From assembly GCA_034509735.1 (NCBI GenBank), contig JACGWO010000004.1:16535395-16599394 (forward strand): DNA of 64,000 nt. The letters are read 5' to 3'. Origin of the DNA: Sesamum alatum (lineage: Eukaryota > Streptophyta > Magnoliopsida > Lamiales > Pedaliaceae). Below, piece after piece: positions 34,134 to 46,275 of this stretch (its first letter is position 1; each line of letters opens with the position of its first letter). The notes under the pieces are model-generated. The model made no database searches, was not told the DNA's origin, and saw nothing but the letters and a program-made list of their open reading frames with translations. Made by a program: the position numbers and the translations under genes.

Positions 34134-34331
34134 GATACCCGTTTCTTCCTATGCGGATCCGGCAGGGTTAGAAATTCAGATACGTGCGCGCTAAAACCGT
34201 GGGCAAGAAAACCTAACCCTAACGTCGCCCACTTTTCCGCTCTCTTTCTCTGATGCTCCGTCCTCCCTCTTCTCGACACACGTCACACAGTGTAGAATAA
34301 GAAGAATTCTCAGGCGATTCGTGATTGAGAT
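34134..34331 (+). promoter_or_regulatory. Remaining proximal promoter and 5' UTR of UTP4
   Basis: 198 bp lie between the chromovirus and the UTP4 ATG. They contain AACCCTAA (34215-34222), a telo-box core often found in plant ribosome-biogenesis promoters, and pyrimidine-rich tracts (TTTCCGCTCTCTTTCTCT) typical of transcription start regions. No clear TATA box is seen. Confidence 0.5.
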
Positions 34332-37300
34332 ATGCTTAAAGTCTTCAGAAGCTCAGTGGACTGGAATCCCTCAGCGGTTGTAGCCCTAGCGACGAGCGCG
34401 GACGGCTCTCAGGTCGCCGCGGCTCGCGCCGATGGCTCGCTCGAGATTTGGCTGATATCCCCCGGGTCCGTCAGCTGGCATTGTCAACTTGTACGAAATT
34501 AAATCAATCTTTTGTTTTGGAAAAGGATAAGTTCAATCAGTTGTGTTAAAAAAAAAATTGAGAACAGATCTTAACACTATTGTTTGGGGTATTCGTATGT
34601 AGATTATACATGGGGACCCTAATTCGAGAGTGTCGTCATTGGTGTGGTGTCAGTTTGGGGCGAGAGGCGGGTCGACGGTGGGTCGGTTGTTCTCATCCAG
34701 CATTAATGGGTCTGTTTCCGAGTGGGATGTTTTGAGTTTGAAGCAAAAGGTAAATATTTCTGTGGAGATATGCTATGTGTCAGCTAAAGTTTTCAGTATG
34801 CTGCTCTTTTTTTAAATATTGCAGATTAATGAAGAAAGATATTGTGCATTCAGTTGTTCAATGATTCCAAGTAGCTGAACTAAATGTTTTTAAGAAAGCA
34901 AATTTGTATAAATGAAATACTGTTCTGTACATCGAATCCAGGTTGCTTCCCAAGTTCACTATCCGGTTTGTTGAACTGACTTAGTTGAATGAAGAATAAA
35001 TTTTGGGGTTTTGATGATTTGAGGAAATAGCCAGATTTTATTGGTTCTTAACATCCAATAAGGGCAAGAGGCTAGGAAGAACTAGGATTCTTTAAAGTGC
35101 TTTTTCATGTGGAAACTCATTAAACATGTTAAATGTAGTTTGTGTTGGTTTTTTGAACTTTTTGTCTTTATTCTTGGTTGATAAATTGCAAATACCTGTT
35201 TATTATTTGTTTTATCTTGAGATATGCTTATAAATTTTAGAGATTGTTCTAAGTAACCTTTGTTGGTCAAATTGCTCATGTTTTAAGCTTGATTATGTTA
35301 TTAACAGAGTACATTATTTTCCATTGTTCACTTCAGGCGGTTCTGGATTCTATTGGAGTTTCCATATGGCAGATTGCTGCAGAACCATTTAATGATTTGC
35401 AGCTCAATGTAAAGCAGGAACCTAAGTTATATGATAATGGTCATGCTAGTCCTTCAAGTAGTAGTGGCATTGACGAAGTGGAGAATAGTGGCAGTGATAA
35501 CGACAATGATAACAATACAAATGCTGTTGAACTTCACGAGGACAATGATACAGAGAATACCCGTCTAGCAATGGCGTGTGATGATGGTTGTGTGCGAATC
35601 TACTGCATTTCTGAATTTGAAAAACTTACTTACAAAAGAACATTACCAAGGGTCAGTGGTGAGATAGCTCGCCTAGTTAGTTTGAAGAACTCGTTTTGTT
35701 ATCCTTGGTTCAGGTGTATCAATTGAATTATATTACATTGTTTGCAGGACGGACATTAAGTGTGACATGGAGTCCTGATGCGAGTCGGATTTATTCAGGG
35801 AGTAGTGATGGGTATGCCAATATTTATGTTGTATGATATCCATGAATTGGGAGTAGTAGATTATGAGAATACAGCACATATACTTTTGATTTTGAATATA
35901 GATGTAATTCTAAACCATTTCTGATGTAATGTTATCTGTTTAGGTCTTGATGATTTGATTTATGTATAGGTTCATTAGGTGTTGGGATGCTGAATTGGCT
36001 CATGAGATCTACAGAATAACTGCTGGGCTTGGAGGTTTGGGTAGTGGAAGTGATCTTTGCATATGGTCATTGATTGCATTGAGGTAAGTTCAATCTGCTC
36101 ATTTTATGTTGTTGCCTTATGGATTTGGTATCGTCTGCACTGCAGATGGAAATTGGACTATGTCATCACAAGTTTATCTGCTTTCTGTGTTTCTTCATGG
36201 TGTGTTTTTTTGGTTTCAGATGTGGGACTGTTGTCAGTGCTGATAGTTCTGGTACTGTACAGTTCTGGGACAGTCAGTTTGGAACTCTTTTGCAGGCACA
36301 TTCTTATCACAAGGGAGATGTAAATGCTTTAGCAGCATCGCCTGGACATAAAAGAGTGTATTCTGCTGGTTCTGATGGTCAGGTATGGTTGTCAGCCTTT
36401 CTGATTGCATGGTTACATTGTCTGGCTGTCAGTGATTTCTTCTCTGTTGTAATTTTGCATTTTGTATTCATCTCAATAAAATTTTGCCACGAGATTTTAT
36501 GGATTGCAGATTTGTTTGGTTACATGAGGTCTATCATGCTTGGGCAAATTTTACCTTTCTTTTTCTTTTCATGTGGTTCCTTACGCTATCCTGAATACCT
36601 TACTCTCCTTATTTTGTCATGGTGGTTAGGATACCTTTCAGTACCTTTGTCTCATAAATCAGTGTATTAACGTTTTCATTCTAGGCCATTTAGATGTTTG
36701 AAAAATTCTTGAAATTGTATATTCTAAGATGTTTTCATAATCTTTGCCGTCCTGCTCCAATTTTGTGTCCTCTTATCATATAATGTCCTCTGCAATTTAC
36801 TTTTTCAACATTTATAAGCTATAGAATACTGATATTGGAGCTGCGTTTTTTAGGTTATACTCTATAAACTTTCTAGTGATGCTGTTGGGTCTGGTGATGG
36901 ATACTTCATGCCCGAAGCTATTAAGAAATGGATCTATGTTGGCTATGCAAGAGTTCATACACATGATGTGAGGGCATTGACCATAGCGGTACCTATCAGC
37001 CATGAAGGTAGGTTTATTCCTTCATTGTGTCTTCTGTAACTCTCTGATATTACGGGCAAAACAATTGTGCTGTTTGGTTTCCTCTTCTCTTCTTTTATGA
37101 CTTCTAGTCTCTGAAATCCAATTTCTCCATTCTGTTCTCATCAGTAGATATGCCACCTGAGAAAAAGGTGAAGAGGCCACGTGGCTGGGAGAAGCCACTT
37201 GATTTCAGTTACCATAAGTGGGCTCGTTTGGGTTGGCCGATGCTTATCTCAGGTGGTGATGACACTAAACTTTTTGTATATTCTGCCAAAGAGTTTACCA

Positions 37301-40300
37301 AATTTTCTCCACATGATATTTGTCCTGCACCACAGAGGACGCCCCTGCAACTTGTGCAGAAAACAGTTTCCAATCAGACTCCTTTGCTTTTGGTCCAGGC
37401 TTCTCACTGGTTAGATATTTATTGTGTGCGTCTGAAAAATGGTGCTGTCTCTGATAACAGTCATGGGCCATCTGGGGGGCTTGCAACCACGGATTTAGTG
37501 GCACGAGTTAAATGTAAAGCTTCTCGGAGGATCATATGCAGTACGATATCCTCATCAGGCACATCATTTGCTTACTCCGACCGTGTGAAGCCCAATCTAT
37601 TTGAATTGAAGAGAAGTAAATTAGAAAAGGGCTCCTGGACTGTAAATAAAAGGCAGCTCCCAAGGAAGTTACCTTTTGCCCACTGCATGGTCTTCAATTC
37701 TGATTCTTCATGGTTGTTATTAGCTGGGAATGACAGAAAAATATATGTATGTTACCTTTCTCACTTTTGTTTCCAGTCAACATGCTTCTTGCTTGAATAT
37801 CTCTATGTCTTCTTTTCCTGGGTTTATCATATGTCTTTTTGGATGTTGATCTGAGGTCCACAATGGAATGCTGTTAAGATGTACATTATTCATACAGCCG
37901 GTAAGGCAATTTGGTATTTATGTTCACAAATTCATGCATCTGCATACATGGAGATGTGAAAGCATGGAGTATACTGGTGCTCCTATATGCATTATGTTAT
38001 AGATCATACAAGGAAAAATTTCTAGTTGGCTGTATATTTGTTTGAAGTGCTAAACTATACAGATGCTAAACAATGTTAGTCTGTGGAGGGAGTTCCTGGT
38101 ATTAAATTTACTGTTCTGTCATCTGAGAGTATTTGTTGTGAGGTGGAGACCCTTTGGGAAGCAGGACTGTTTCTGTATTTCATGGCACCTTGGAATTCTG
38201 GAGTGCATTAAGTAATGTGATTTCTGCTCTGGAAGAAACTTGGCACCTTCCGCTTGTTTTATATGTTGATGCCTCATTTACCGGAGGGTTTTCTGTTCAC
38301 TTTGTGTGTTTCATTGAAGGGCAGTAGATGAAAAGAACCTTGTGGCAGTATTCTGGGTGTCATGCTTAATTTTCTGAGCTGAACAGCCTGAACTATATGA
38401 TATATATGTAGATGAATACCTTTGTTACAAGGAGTAAATTTTGAGAGTTTCAATCAAGGATATATATTAATGGAGTTCTCTTGCTAACGTTGCTCATAAA
38501 TACCTCATGGATAGTTTCCATTGGTTGATGGAGTTGCCCTACTATGATTCCGCGTCTGTAGAACTTCCTTTGTTTAATTGTTGAAAGAAGCATATCGGAG
38601 TGAACCTGTATCCTATACATACATCTTAGTGGGTCTCTTTAAAATATGATGCTAACGAGTATTGCTCGATGTGTCAAGTTCATTGTATGTTCTAGTGTTT
38701 TACCTTTGCTTGTAAATTTTAAATATGATTTCGTTTGAACTCTTGTTTATTACACCCATATGGCTCTGCTTGTCATATTTGTTTGTTAGAATTATTATTT
38801 TTCATATTTTGGGCTAATGAGCAATTATCAAAATGGGGGCCAAACAAATGCTCCTGCAATAGACTAATCTTTTCCTCTAAATCGAAAAAGTTGAATGAAT
38901 AAACAAATGGTAGAAGGTCGTGAAAGGTCTCTTCATATAGGTTTACGGTTTATGGAAGGTTATGTGTTTCTGCAATTTTGTCTCTTAATACTTATCATCT
39001 TGCTGCAGGTGGTGGATGTGGGAAGTGTAGCGCTAGTTCATGTCTTCATTCCTCGTTCCAAAGATGAAGCTGAGGAGTTGCCACCTAGTGAACCTCCCAT
39101 TACAAAAATGTTCACTAGCATGGACGGCAAATGGCTAGCTTCCGTCAACTGCTTTGGAGATGTATATATTTTCAATCTCTGGTCATTGAGGTTGGATTTT
39201 TTGAGGCCTTTTAGCTTTCGGTTCGTTGAAACATAATTGGGACCATTGGTGCATTGCTCTTTGTTTTCAATTTAGAAAAGGGGTCCAATAATTTGTTGAA
39301 GCAGCTATTAGCATGGACAAATATTTACACAACTTAAGCGTTTTTTTTTTCTTAAATACTTTTATTTATTAATGTCTTGTTAAGATAAATAGTTATTGAA
39401 AAATTAATGTTGAACTTTATCTTTGTCATTTTGTTGATTTTTCATCTTTTGGTTGAGAAAGTTTGTTCATTGTCAGCTCAAGAGACTAAATCTTCCTGTC
39501 CACTCTCTTTCTTGTGTGTTTATAAACAGCTATATCTTTTTTGAGGATATCTTCAGCATTTCTGTCCCTGATTTTATAACAATGTTGATCAGAAACATGA
39601 CATGTTTTGGCATACTAAGCTGCTAATATCGTCTGTCTTTATTCTCATTACTAATTTTTGAGGCTCTGCGTGGAAAAATATATTGGCCAAGTCCAAGGCT
39701 CAATTTTGTCTTTTAAACTGCTGATCAACATATTTCCTTGGATTCCTTGTGTATAATATATTAATTCTTTTCTTGCAGACAACACTGGTTCATATCTAGA
39801 TTGGGTGGAGCCTCCGTTATGGCAGGTGGTGTTACTCCTCGAGACAGCAGCATTCTTATCATCTCCACCTCTTCAAATCAGGTTTATGCATTCGATGTGG
39901 AGTCCAAACAGATGGGGGATTTGTCCATGCGGCATACATTTTCCTTACCAAGAAGATATCAAGAATTTCCTGGAGAAGTGATTGGCCTTTCATTCCAGCC
40001 ATCCACTAGTTCATCTTCAGTTATTGTCTATAGTCCCAGGTATTTATTTATTCCATTCCATGACAGGGGGAGCTTTTTATTTCTTTCTGGTCATTGTAGT
40101 CTTTGGAAAAAAAATTCCCCTAGCCTTTTCTATTGCCATCATCTTTTAGGGTATCGGTCTGATTTTCTGTTCTTTATATGTGAACAATAAAGCTTCAATG
40201 AAATGGTTATTGCTAGTGGACTTAATCATGGAAGGTGGTAATTCACTCATCTTCTGGGTGAAAATTAATGAAAATCAGGCTGAATTGGTTTATTCAGATA

Positions 40301-41047
40301 CCCTTAAATAGATGATAATCCTTTGTATCCAAGTATATTGTCCTTAATGATCAAAGGGGATTTTCGGTACTTCTGTGCTTTACAATGTAATTGGCAGCCT
40401 CCAACCGAAATCCCAAACAACAATTTATCATTTGTGGAAAAACCTTGTTAAGGTGCGTGGCTGACCTAAAAGGATATAACATTTTTAACTCTTCATGATT
40501 ATTTGATTTGGATAACAAGTTGTTTATTTTATGCCGTACTAAAATTTTCTGTAAAATAAATCTGCTGTATCATGAATGATATGGATTTTGGTGTCGTCCT
40601 TGGAAAAATGTGCAAATCATTTAGTTCCTTTAGTGGTGTTTATTCAGCAAGTTCTCTTATTTTCTAATGGTTTATTTAGTCAGTTCTCAATTTCTCCAAC
40701 AATTCCCAATACTGAAAAAACAACATGTTTGATGCTTCAGGGCAATGTGCTTGATCAACTTTGGGATACCTGTTGATAGAGACGACGATACTGACTTGGG
40801 AACTGATCTTGGATTGACTTCAAGAAAATTACACAACAATGGAGTGCTAAAACGTAAATTGAAAGTTCACGAATTGGAAACTAAACATGGTGGTAAAAAG
40901 AACTTTGAATTTTGTGCTTTCAGAGATTCTGTTTTATTTGTTGAACATCTTTCTAAAAATTCTGTATTGGTCATAGACAAACCATGGACACAAGTACTCC
41001 AGACTTGTGAATCCCGTCCTGTGCACAGACATATTTTTGGGACATAA
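34332..41047 (+). CDS. UTP4: UTP4 homologue (U3 snoRNA-associated WD40 protein, cirhin/POPCORN family)
   Basis: An 11-exon gene. Exons by splice sites and frame: 34332-34490, 34603-34749, 35337-35658, 35748-35811, 35970-36083, 36220-36382, 36854-37007, 37145-37746, 39009-39190, 39779-40039, 40741-41047. All introns are GT-AG. They join to 2475 nt, 824 residues plus stop, close to the Arabidopsis protein as I remember it (about 815). WD40-type motifs include GSLEIW, GSVSEWD, GFIRCWD, GTVQFWD and GDVYIF; an acidic, Ser/Asn-rich loop is encoded in exon 3. The C-terminus ([11 protein letters not shown] ... PVHRHIFGT) is diagnostic of the family. UTP4 acts in the nucleolus in the t-UTP part of the small-subunit processome, which starts 18S rRNA maturation. 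No disabling change is visible. The exact start of exon 2 is uncertain by one base. The largest intron is 37747-39008. Confidence 0.93.
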
Positions 41048-41368
41048 TAACCTTGAATACATGTGGGCTTTTTACAGCCTATTAGGCGGGAAGGTTACAA
41101 ACGTTGCCTCCTATCATTTTTGATCCTGCTTTCCTTTTTCCGACAATCACCAGGGGGGATTAGGGGTACGAGTTCTTTTAGTCTTGACCATGTACAATTT
41201 ATTAGTTTTATTTACAAATGAGCAATATTGATTCCAAACATTTATTAATGTGCCAGTACCGTGCATTGTTTTCATGTTATATATTTATACAGATATCCAC
41301 TAGCTTTTCATGTGTTGTGAATTTAAGCTCACATTTCCTTTACTAATGTGAATTTAAGCTCAGACTGT

Positions 41369-42030
41369 CTAAGAGCAATCTTTTGTGGCATGGGATTCAT
41401 TTTTCTCATACCCATGGCAGATTGGACATTCACTACCCTTTCCATTCCTTTTTCCAGGAGATTGGATGCCGTAGGTGTAGCATTGTGGCAAAATTTCCAC
41501 ACGAAGATCTTGACTTAGGCACGTTGTAGTCCCAGATGAACTTCCAAATATTGTTATCCATTGACCAATTCGCCCATTGTTTGCTTGTAGTTGTCTCTCC
41601 AGCATGCTCGTAGTTGAAGTCCTTTGTAAAATGCTAAACAATTCAATTCGGGTACGCGTGTCGTGCGAGGGAACTGATGCAGTAAGTTTGGCATCCTAAG
41701 AACAAACATGTTCCAAGTTATGGTCTCAACATCAATTAGATAACTGATAGTAGCCTTTTGGAACATAGGGTCGGCCAAACAGCCATCGATAGCCTGCCAT
41801 CGCTTAGCTCCTTTGCTGCAGAGATTCTTCACCAGGTGTTGCAGATTCCAAAATTGTATAAGGAAGAGTCTCTGGAAAGTAGTGGGCCTTGATAATCCTG
41901 ATTAAGAGATTGTCGGGTTTACTGCTGAGCTTCCAAGCTTGTTTAGCAAGAAGCGACATGTTAAAATCCTTGAAGTCTGATGTGTTGCTCTCGCAGGTGC
42001 ATGACTTATCGTATAGCACTTAAGACATTG
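41369..42030 (-). pseudogene. LINE-type non-LTR retrotransposon remnant (RT C-terminal region)
   Basis: On the minus strand, three frames in succession show the end of a plant LINE reverse-transcriptase protein: DFKDFNMSLLAKQAWKLSS (near 41970-41910), CSKGAKRWQAIDGC (near 41800), and a zf-RVT-like CPICHGYEKNESHATKDC (near 41380). Frameshifts separate them. Only the last 650 bp or so remain, about 320 bp after the UTP4 stop. 5' truncation is usual for LINEs. Confidence 0.75.
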
Positions 42031-43265
42031 TTCCCATGAGGAAGACTGATTAGTAGATTTGTGCAACTTTAATCAGTTCAGCGAATAATTGAAGATGTAA
42101 TAAGTTAGAATTAACTAAACCAAAAAGCAATTCAATGTGCTCGAGAAAATCGACATGGATGGTTGTTTAGTTTTACCACAACGATTGTTCAATGAGTATC
42201 ACTCCTAACATGAATAGTTGAATTGAAACAGGAATTGTCCTAATATTGGTTTCACCTCGTTTCGGGCGTATGAGATGCTGTATTTAATAAGTTAAATTAC
42301 CTATTTTGATTGAGATGAATGTATATAAACCCATTAGAGTTGAATACAATTGACCCCATGTGTTAATTAAAAAGAGTAAAAGATTCTGCTGTAAAAAAAA
42401 AAAAGCGATTTATCTTTCCGTATTTTTCAAAATAAAACAAGAAGTCCTCGTCGGCGAATTTGTGTGTTTTCACATGCCTTTGCTAATTTTTTTTTCCGCT
42501 TTTTAAACTTTAATTATACAATTGCGTTTGTAACTTTACCTAAAAATCGTTGAATTTGATTTGAGTCTAAGGTCGAAGTTTTACTAGTCGATGAATGGTA
42601 CGGATTTTACTTACATCAAATCAATGCTTTAAAAATTTTAAATATATTGATTAAAATTATATATATGTAATATATATTTATATATATACAATTAAAATAT
42701 ATATTAAATATATATATAGTTATATATACTGTGGTTGAGGGGAAGGGGGAGAGAGATCTGAAGTGAAGGGAGAGGGAGGCAAGGCAGAGATAGGAGGAGG
42801 GGGAGGGGGAGGGGGAGGGGCGGCAGAGGGATGAAGATGGAAGGAAATAAATTAAACAATTATATTATTATTGTATATTAATATTTTAGGAAAATATTTA
42901 GGAGTTGAATCAGATGCATGTGCTCCGCCAATTGTAGGATTGGCTCCTTCAGTCCCTTGCGTAGGTCTTTGTTTGTCCTTATTTGTTGAAGTTTCACTGG
43001 GGATTTGTCCTTGTCTAAATAGCTTTCGTTTTCTTTGACTGGATATTCTGCGAGAATCACTTTTTCATACTCTTTCATAAAATATTATCATAAATGATAA
43101 AGCATAAAAAGCTTATTAAACTACAAACATCGAATCGAGGTGTTCAGTTTTGATTGCATAGTTGAAAATAATAATAATGTCAAACAACTCAATGTCGTAT
43201 GCATTTAGTCATGATATCAAATTCTTGTCCCATTTTTGTTTTTGTTGTAGGCTTTGATTATTCTA
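42031..43265. other. AT-rich tract with simple repeats
   Basis: An (AT)n/TATATA run lies at about 42655-42735, then a GGGGGA/GAGGGA purine run at about 42734-42835. No supported gene. Confidence 0.55.
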
Positions 43266-43415
43266 TATGCCTCAAGAAAATCTTAGCTCCGGGGCTTTTC
43301 TATGGTGTGCCTCAAGGAAGCTTTTGCTTCGGGGCTTTTGTGTGCCTCAAGTAAGCTTTAGCTTCTGGGCATTTTTTTATGTGCCTTAAGGGAGCTTTAA
43401 TTTCGGGGCATTTCT
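43266..43415 (+). repeat. Minisatellite, about 4 copies of a 45-50 bp unit
   Basis: The unit GTGCCTCAAGGAAGCTTTTG followed by CTTCGGGGCTTTT recurs four times, with variants CTTAGCTCC, CTTTTGCTTC, CTTTAGCTTC and CTTTAATTTC. Confidence 0.75.
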
Positions 43416-43690
43416 TTGATTTTTATTTCACTACCCCATATTTGGGGATATGCTTGTTGTGACGATTATTCTTCACGATAAGTGCATTTTCTCTTTTTGC
43501 TTTTTAACTATTGTCACGTCGCACATTTAGCTCAAAGAAAAAAGTTTTAGGATATTTAATATAAATAAAATGAAGTTATTAAGCATTTATTTTAGGATAA
43601 TATATATTTTTTATACTTGAAATTTAAGAGATATTATATTTTTTTTAAAAATGTAATTAGGGGAATATAGAAAAAGAGAGCCAAAAAACC

Positions 43691-43877
43691 TGCACACAGA
43701 AGGCGGGAGAGCCAAGAAATCCCCGTACCATCTCCCCCTCGAACCAAAAAATAGTTCTTTTATTACGTATTTTCTTGTTAGATGGACCGCACACAGGAGG
43801 GGGAGAGCCGAGAAATCCCCGTACCATCTCCCGCTCGAACCAAAAAATAATTCTTTTCTTATGTGTTTTCTTGTCAG
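43691..43877 (+). repeat. Tandem duplication of about 90 bp
   Basis: GCACACAGAAGGCGGGAGAG... (from 43691) recurs as GCACACAGGAGGGGGAGAG... (from about 43789), each followed by AAATCCCCGTACCATCTCCC and ending TTTTCTTGT. Confidence 0.8.
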
Positions 43878-43972
43878 GTGGATGCTCCTATCCTAACAGA
43901 GGTTATCTATACAATCATATGAGTCTTCTAACCAATACTACCATCCAACGACGTACCTATATACAAAGACTA

Positions 43973-44340
43973 CTATGCTTTTTCCATATCTTCAAAAACG
44001 CCAAGCTGACCTTCACGCAATATATCTGAAGCAATTGGACTACCACCATATGGACTCTGTGCTAATGCTAATCCAGCAACCTTATCTTTCAGTTCATCCC
44101 AATACATGGGTAAAGCAGCGGCGACATCTACTCCACCTTTACTAAGGCCAAGTAGCAAAACTTGTTTCTTGGAACCCCAATACATTTCTTCTATATACTC
44201 CTTTATCTTTTTGGCATTCTTATTCAAAGCCTCACTGTGAATTTTGACTATATAGCAGGTGAGACCCATCTTCAACTTGTTTCTGTGTTCACGAAATAAA
44301 GAGGTCCATGGTTGCTGAAAAGACCGTGGTTCATAGGTAC
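43973..44340 (-). pseudogene. Fragment of a plant alpha/beta-hydrolase-like gene
   Basis: The minus strand encodes KMGLTCYIVKIHSEA, a lipase-type nucleophile elbow GLSKGG, and LAQSPYGGSPIASDILREGQ. This matches an uncharacterised plant alpha/beta-hydrolase family. A frame change near 44285 separates it from the upstream part, in which the other frame reads GLFSNHGPLYFVNT. Only a middle piece is present; the frame ends at 43973. Upstream (44341-44605) the joined frame reads FTDLVLGAFFCTRYLSLV in GC-rich sequence of unknown origin. It looks like captured exon sequence, not a working gene. Confidence 0.6.
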
Positions 44341-44704
44341 GACAGCGAACGAGGCTGAGGTAGCGCGTGCAAAAGAACGCGCCGAGGACGAGGTCGGTGA
44401 AGGAGAGCGCCACTAGCGAAGATCTCACCAGGGGCCGCCGGATCGCGTCCATGCCGGAAAAGGGTCTCCGGTTCTTCACTCCTTCTTGATGGGTGATGGG
44501 CGAGTGCCGACGCGTGGGATGTTGGACGGGGACACGCACGGCAGATCCAGGTAGATCGACGGACGACGGTCCGGTGGGCATGCGTGTGGCCGAAGACGTG
44601 CCCAAAAATGTTTCCGGTGATCGAGCAGCGGCGGCGGCAGTAGATGTGGTGGAGCTGGAGATGTATTTTTTCTTGATTCTTCTTCTTCAATCGATTCTCC
44701 TAAC

Positions 44705-44824
44705 CTTCTCCCGTGCGCCAGGCTCGACATGAAATCCACGCCTTGATAGCATTAACGAATCATCAGCTTTTTGGGAACGGAATTTGAGAGCGGAGAGAGC
44801 AGTTTTACTAAGTAAAAAAGCCAT
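44705..44824 (-). pseudogene. Single exon resembling plant succinate dehydrogenase subunit 7
   Basis: A 40-codon exon on the minus strand starts at 44824 with [19 protein letters not shown] and runs to HVEPGAREK, followed by a splice donor GTTAGG. It resembles the N-terminus of the small mitochondrial SDH7 protein of plant complex II, from memory. I find no matching second exon downstream. It probably is a captured first exon, though a gene with a distant second exon is not excluded. Confidence 0.4.
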
Positions 44825-44980
44825 TTCTCTACACTCAAAGGTCACAAAAAAATGTATGTATTGAGATGAGTTCACAGAATCAGATGGCAGTGTGAGAATA
44901 CTTTCTCCTATGACGTAAAGTCAAGAAAAATCAAGAAGAGTCTTTCCACCCTAACACTACACGTCCCCTTCCTCGGCGGT

Positions 44981-45133
44981 ATGCAAGCTCTTGTTCCTCC
45001 CAAGAGTAGGTTGGATCTTCTGAATGCGAAACCGCCGCCGAATTATGTTGCCGGGCTCGATCGTGGTGCTGCGAGCTTCACCACCCGTTCGGATATTGGT
45101 CACGGGCATTTTCCCTCTCACGGTCTGTCTTGA
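44981..45133 (+). pseudogene. Fragment of a PRP6/STA1-type splicing-factor gene (PRP1 N-terminal domain)
   Basis: A 50-codon frame reads PPKSRLDLLNAKPPPNYV, then AGLDRGAASFTTRSDIG, before a novel tail and a stop. The stretch PPPNYVAGLGRGATGFTTRSDIG marks the N-terminus of the U4/U6.U5 tri-snRNP protein PRP6 (STABILIZED1 in Arabidopsis), from memory. Only this short piece is present and similarity ends after SDIG. It is on the opposite strand from the two gene fragments to its left. Confidence 0.65.
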
Positions 45134-45347
45134 CGCGTTGAACATAGTGAAGAGTAACTTTTTTCCTGCAAGGGGCAACAAGGAACAAGTGGGATGACAA
45201 GAAAAATAATATATGAAGAGGAAGAGATAACAAAAGACAAAATCATGTACCAACAGAAATTAAGGACTTGACATCAAGGAGTTGGTCAAACAACCCTGCT
45301 CGAATAAATGACATGCGGAGATCATAGACAGGATCAGGCATGAGGGG

Positions 45348-45833
45348 CTACTCCCCCCAAGGAGTCGCCAACCCCCAGTTTAGGTCTTTTACATAAAGAA
45401 ATTTTTTCTTCCAAGGACCTTTCGAGGAAGCACCACCCTCCAAGAATTTACAGCCACCTGGGGGATAGAAGTAGAAGTAGGAGTCGTTGGGGACCTTCCT
45501 AAGTGTGAACAGAGTGTAGAAAGCCTCGAAGGAGGGGGTCAAGTCGAGATCCCTAAAGCGTTGAAGGAACCCCTTGTAGCATATGAAGGAGTTGGGGGTA
45601 AATTGGCTAATACTCAGAGTAGTGCGTGTAATTATCTCTAACAATAGAAGATGAGGGGGAAGTGCGAAACCTGAGGCAAAAAAGGACAAGTAGGCTGTGA
45701 AGAATCCCGAGGGAGGATGTTTGATCCTATCACCAACACTAGGGAGGAGGAGGGTGAACTCAGAAGAGGGGTTGATTTTGCTCTCAAGAATATGAAACTC
45801 TTCATCCATGATGCGGCAGCGAGACTTAGATTG
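45348..45833 (-). pseudogene. N-terminal domain of a plant 'putative gypsy-type transposase' protein
   Basis: The minus strand encodes HPPSGFFTAYLSFFASGFALP, then a hydrophobic helix, LTPNSFICYKGFL and a Tyr/Phe-rich KVPNDSYFYFYPPGG region, the pattern of the Pfam domain 'putative gypsy type transposon'. The right end is cut by insertion of the B2 LTR at 45834. The complementary C-terminal type is at 19663-20150. Function unknown. Confidence 0.55.
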
Positions 45834-46275
45834 TGTTAGAATAGGTGACCATGTAGCCAATCTTGGCAGGCGAAATGTAACCTATGTGTAGACAATTTCA
45901 AGGATTTGATAAAACATTAATGAATAAGAAGTGATATTCATTTGGCATTATTTTGTTTGTGTTCACTTTATCTGCTTTATATATCTGTTCACTACACAAA
46001 CAAAGCCCACGGACTGAAAATGTATTTCGGGGACTGGGACTACACTTGGAGGTAGGTCCATGAAATCAGTCCCGCCCGAATCAGTTCGGAAATCTCCAAG
46101 TTAAGGAATCTCGAGAATGGGTACCGAGATTCCCCTTGAGACTTGCACTAAGCATCTGCTGTCGTATTTCATCGACGGGTGACGAAGGTTGTCTAAGCAA
46201 TTTTAGTGGGTTAGCCTGCTAGGGAGCAGCTGACTGAGGTGACTCATGGGAACCGTCTTACGGAGGAGCTTGAGT
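45834..46275 (+). repeat. Truncated family B LTR of B2
   Basis: Matches the start of the LTR at 63151 as far as CGGAGGA..CTTGAGT, then breaks off. Confidence 0.85.

Noticed and set aside
36119..36670. 183-codon frame running out of a UTP4 exon
   Set aside because: Only 36220-36382 is coding; the rest is intron on both sides, with GT-AG sites that restore the UTP4 frame.
37747..39008. A hidden extra exon or gene in the 1.26 kb UTP4 intron
   Set aside because: Translation in all frames gave only short pieces, and the flanking exons join in phase without it.
42878..43078. 66-codon Lys/Glu-rich minus-strand frame
   Set aside because: AT-rich setting, no family resemblance, no supporting signals.
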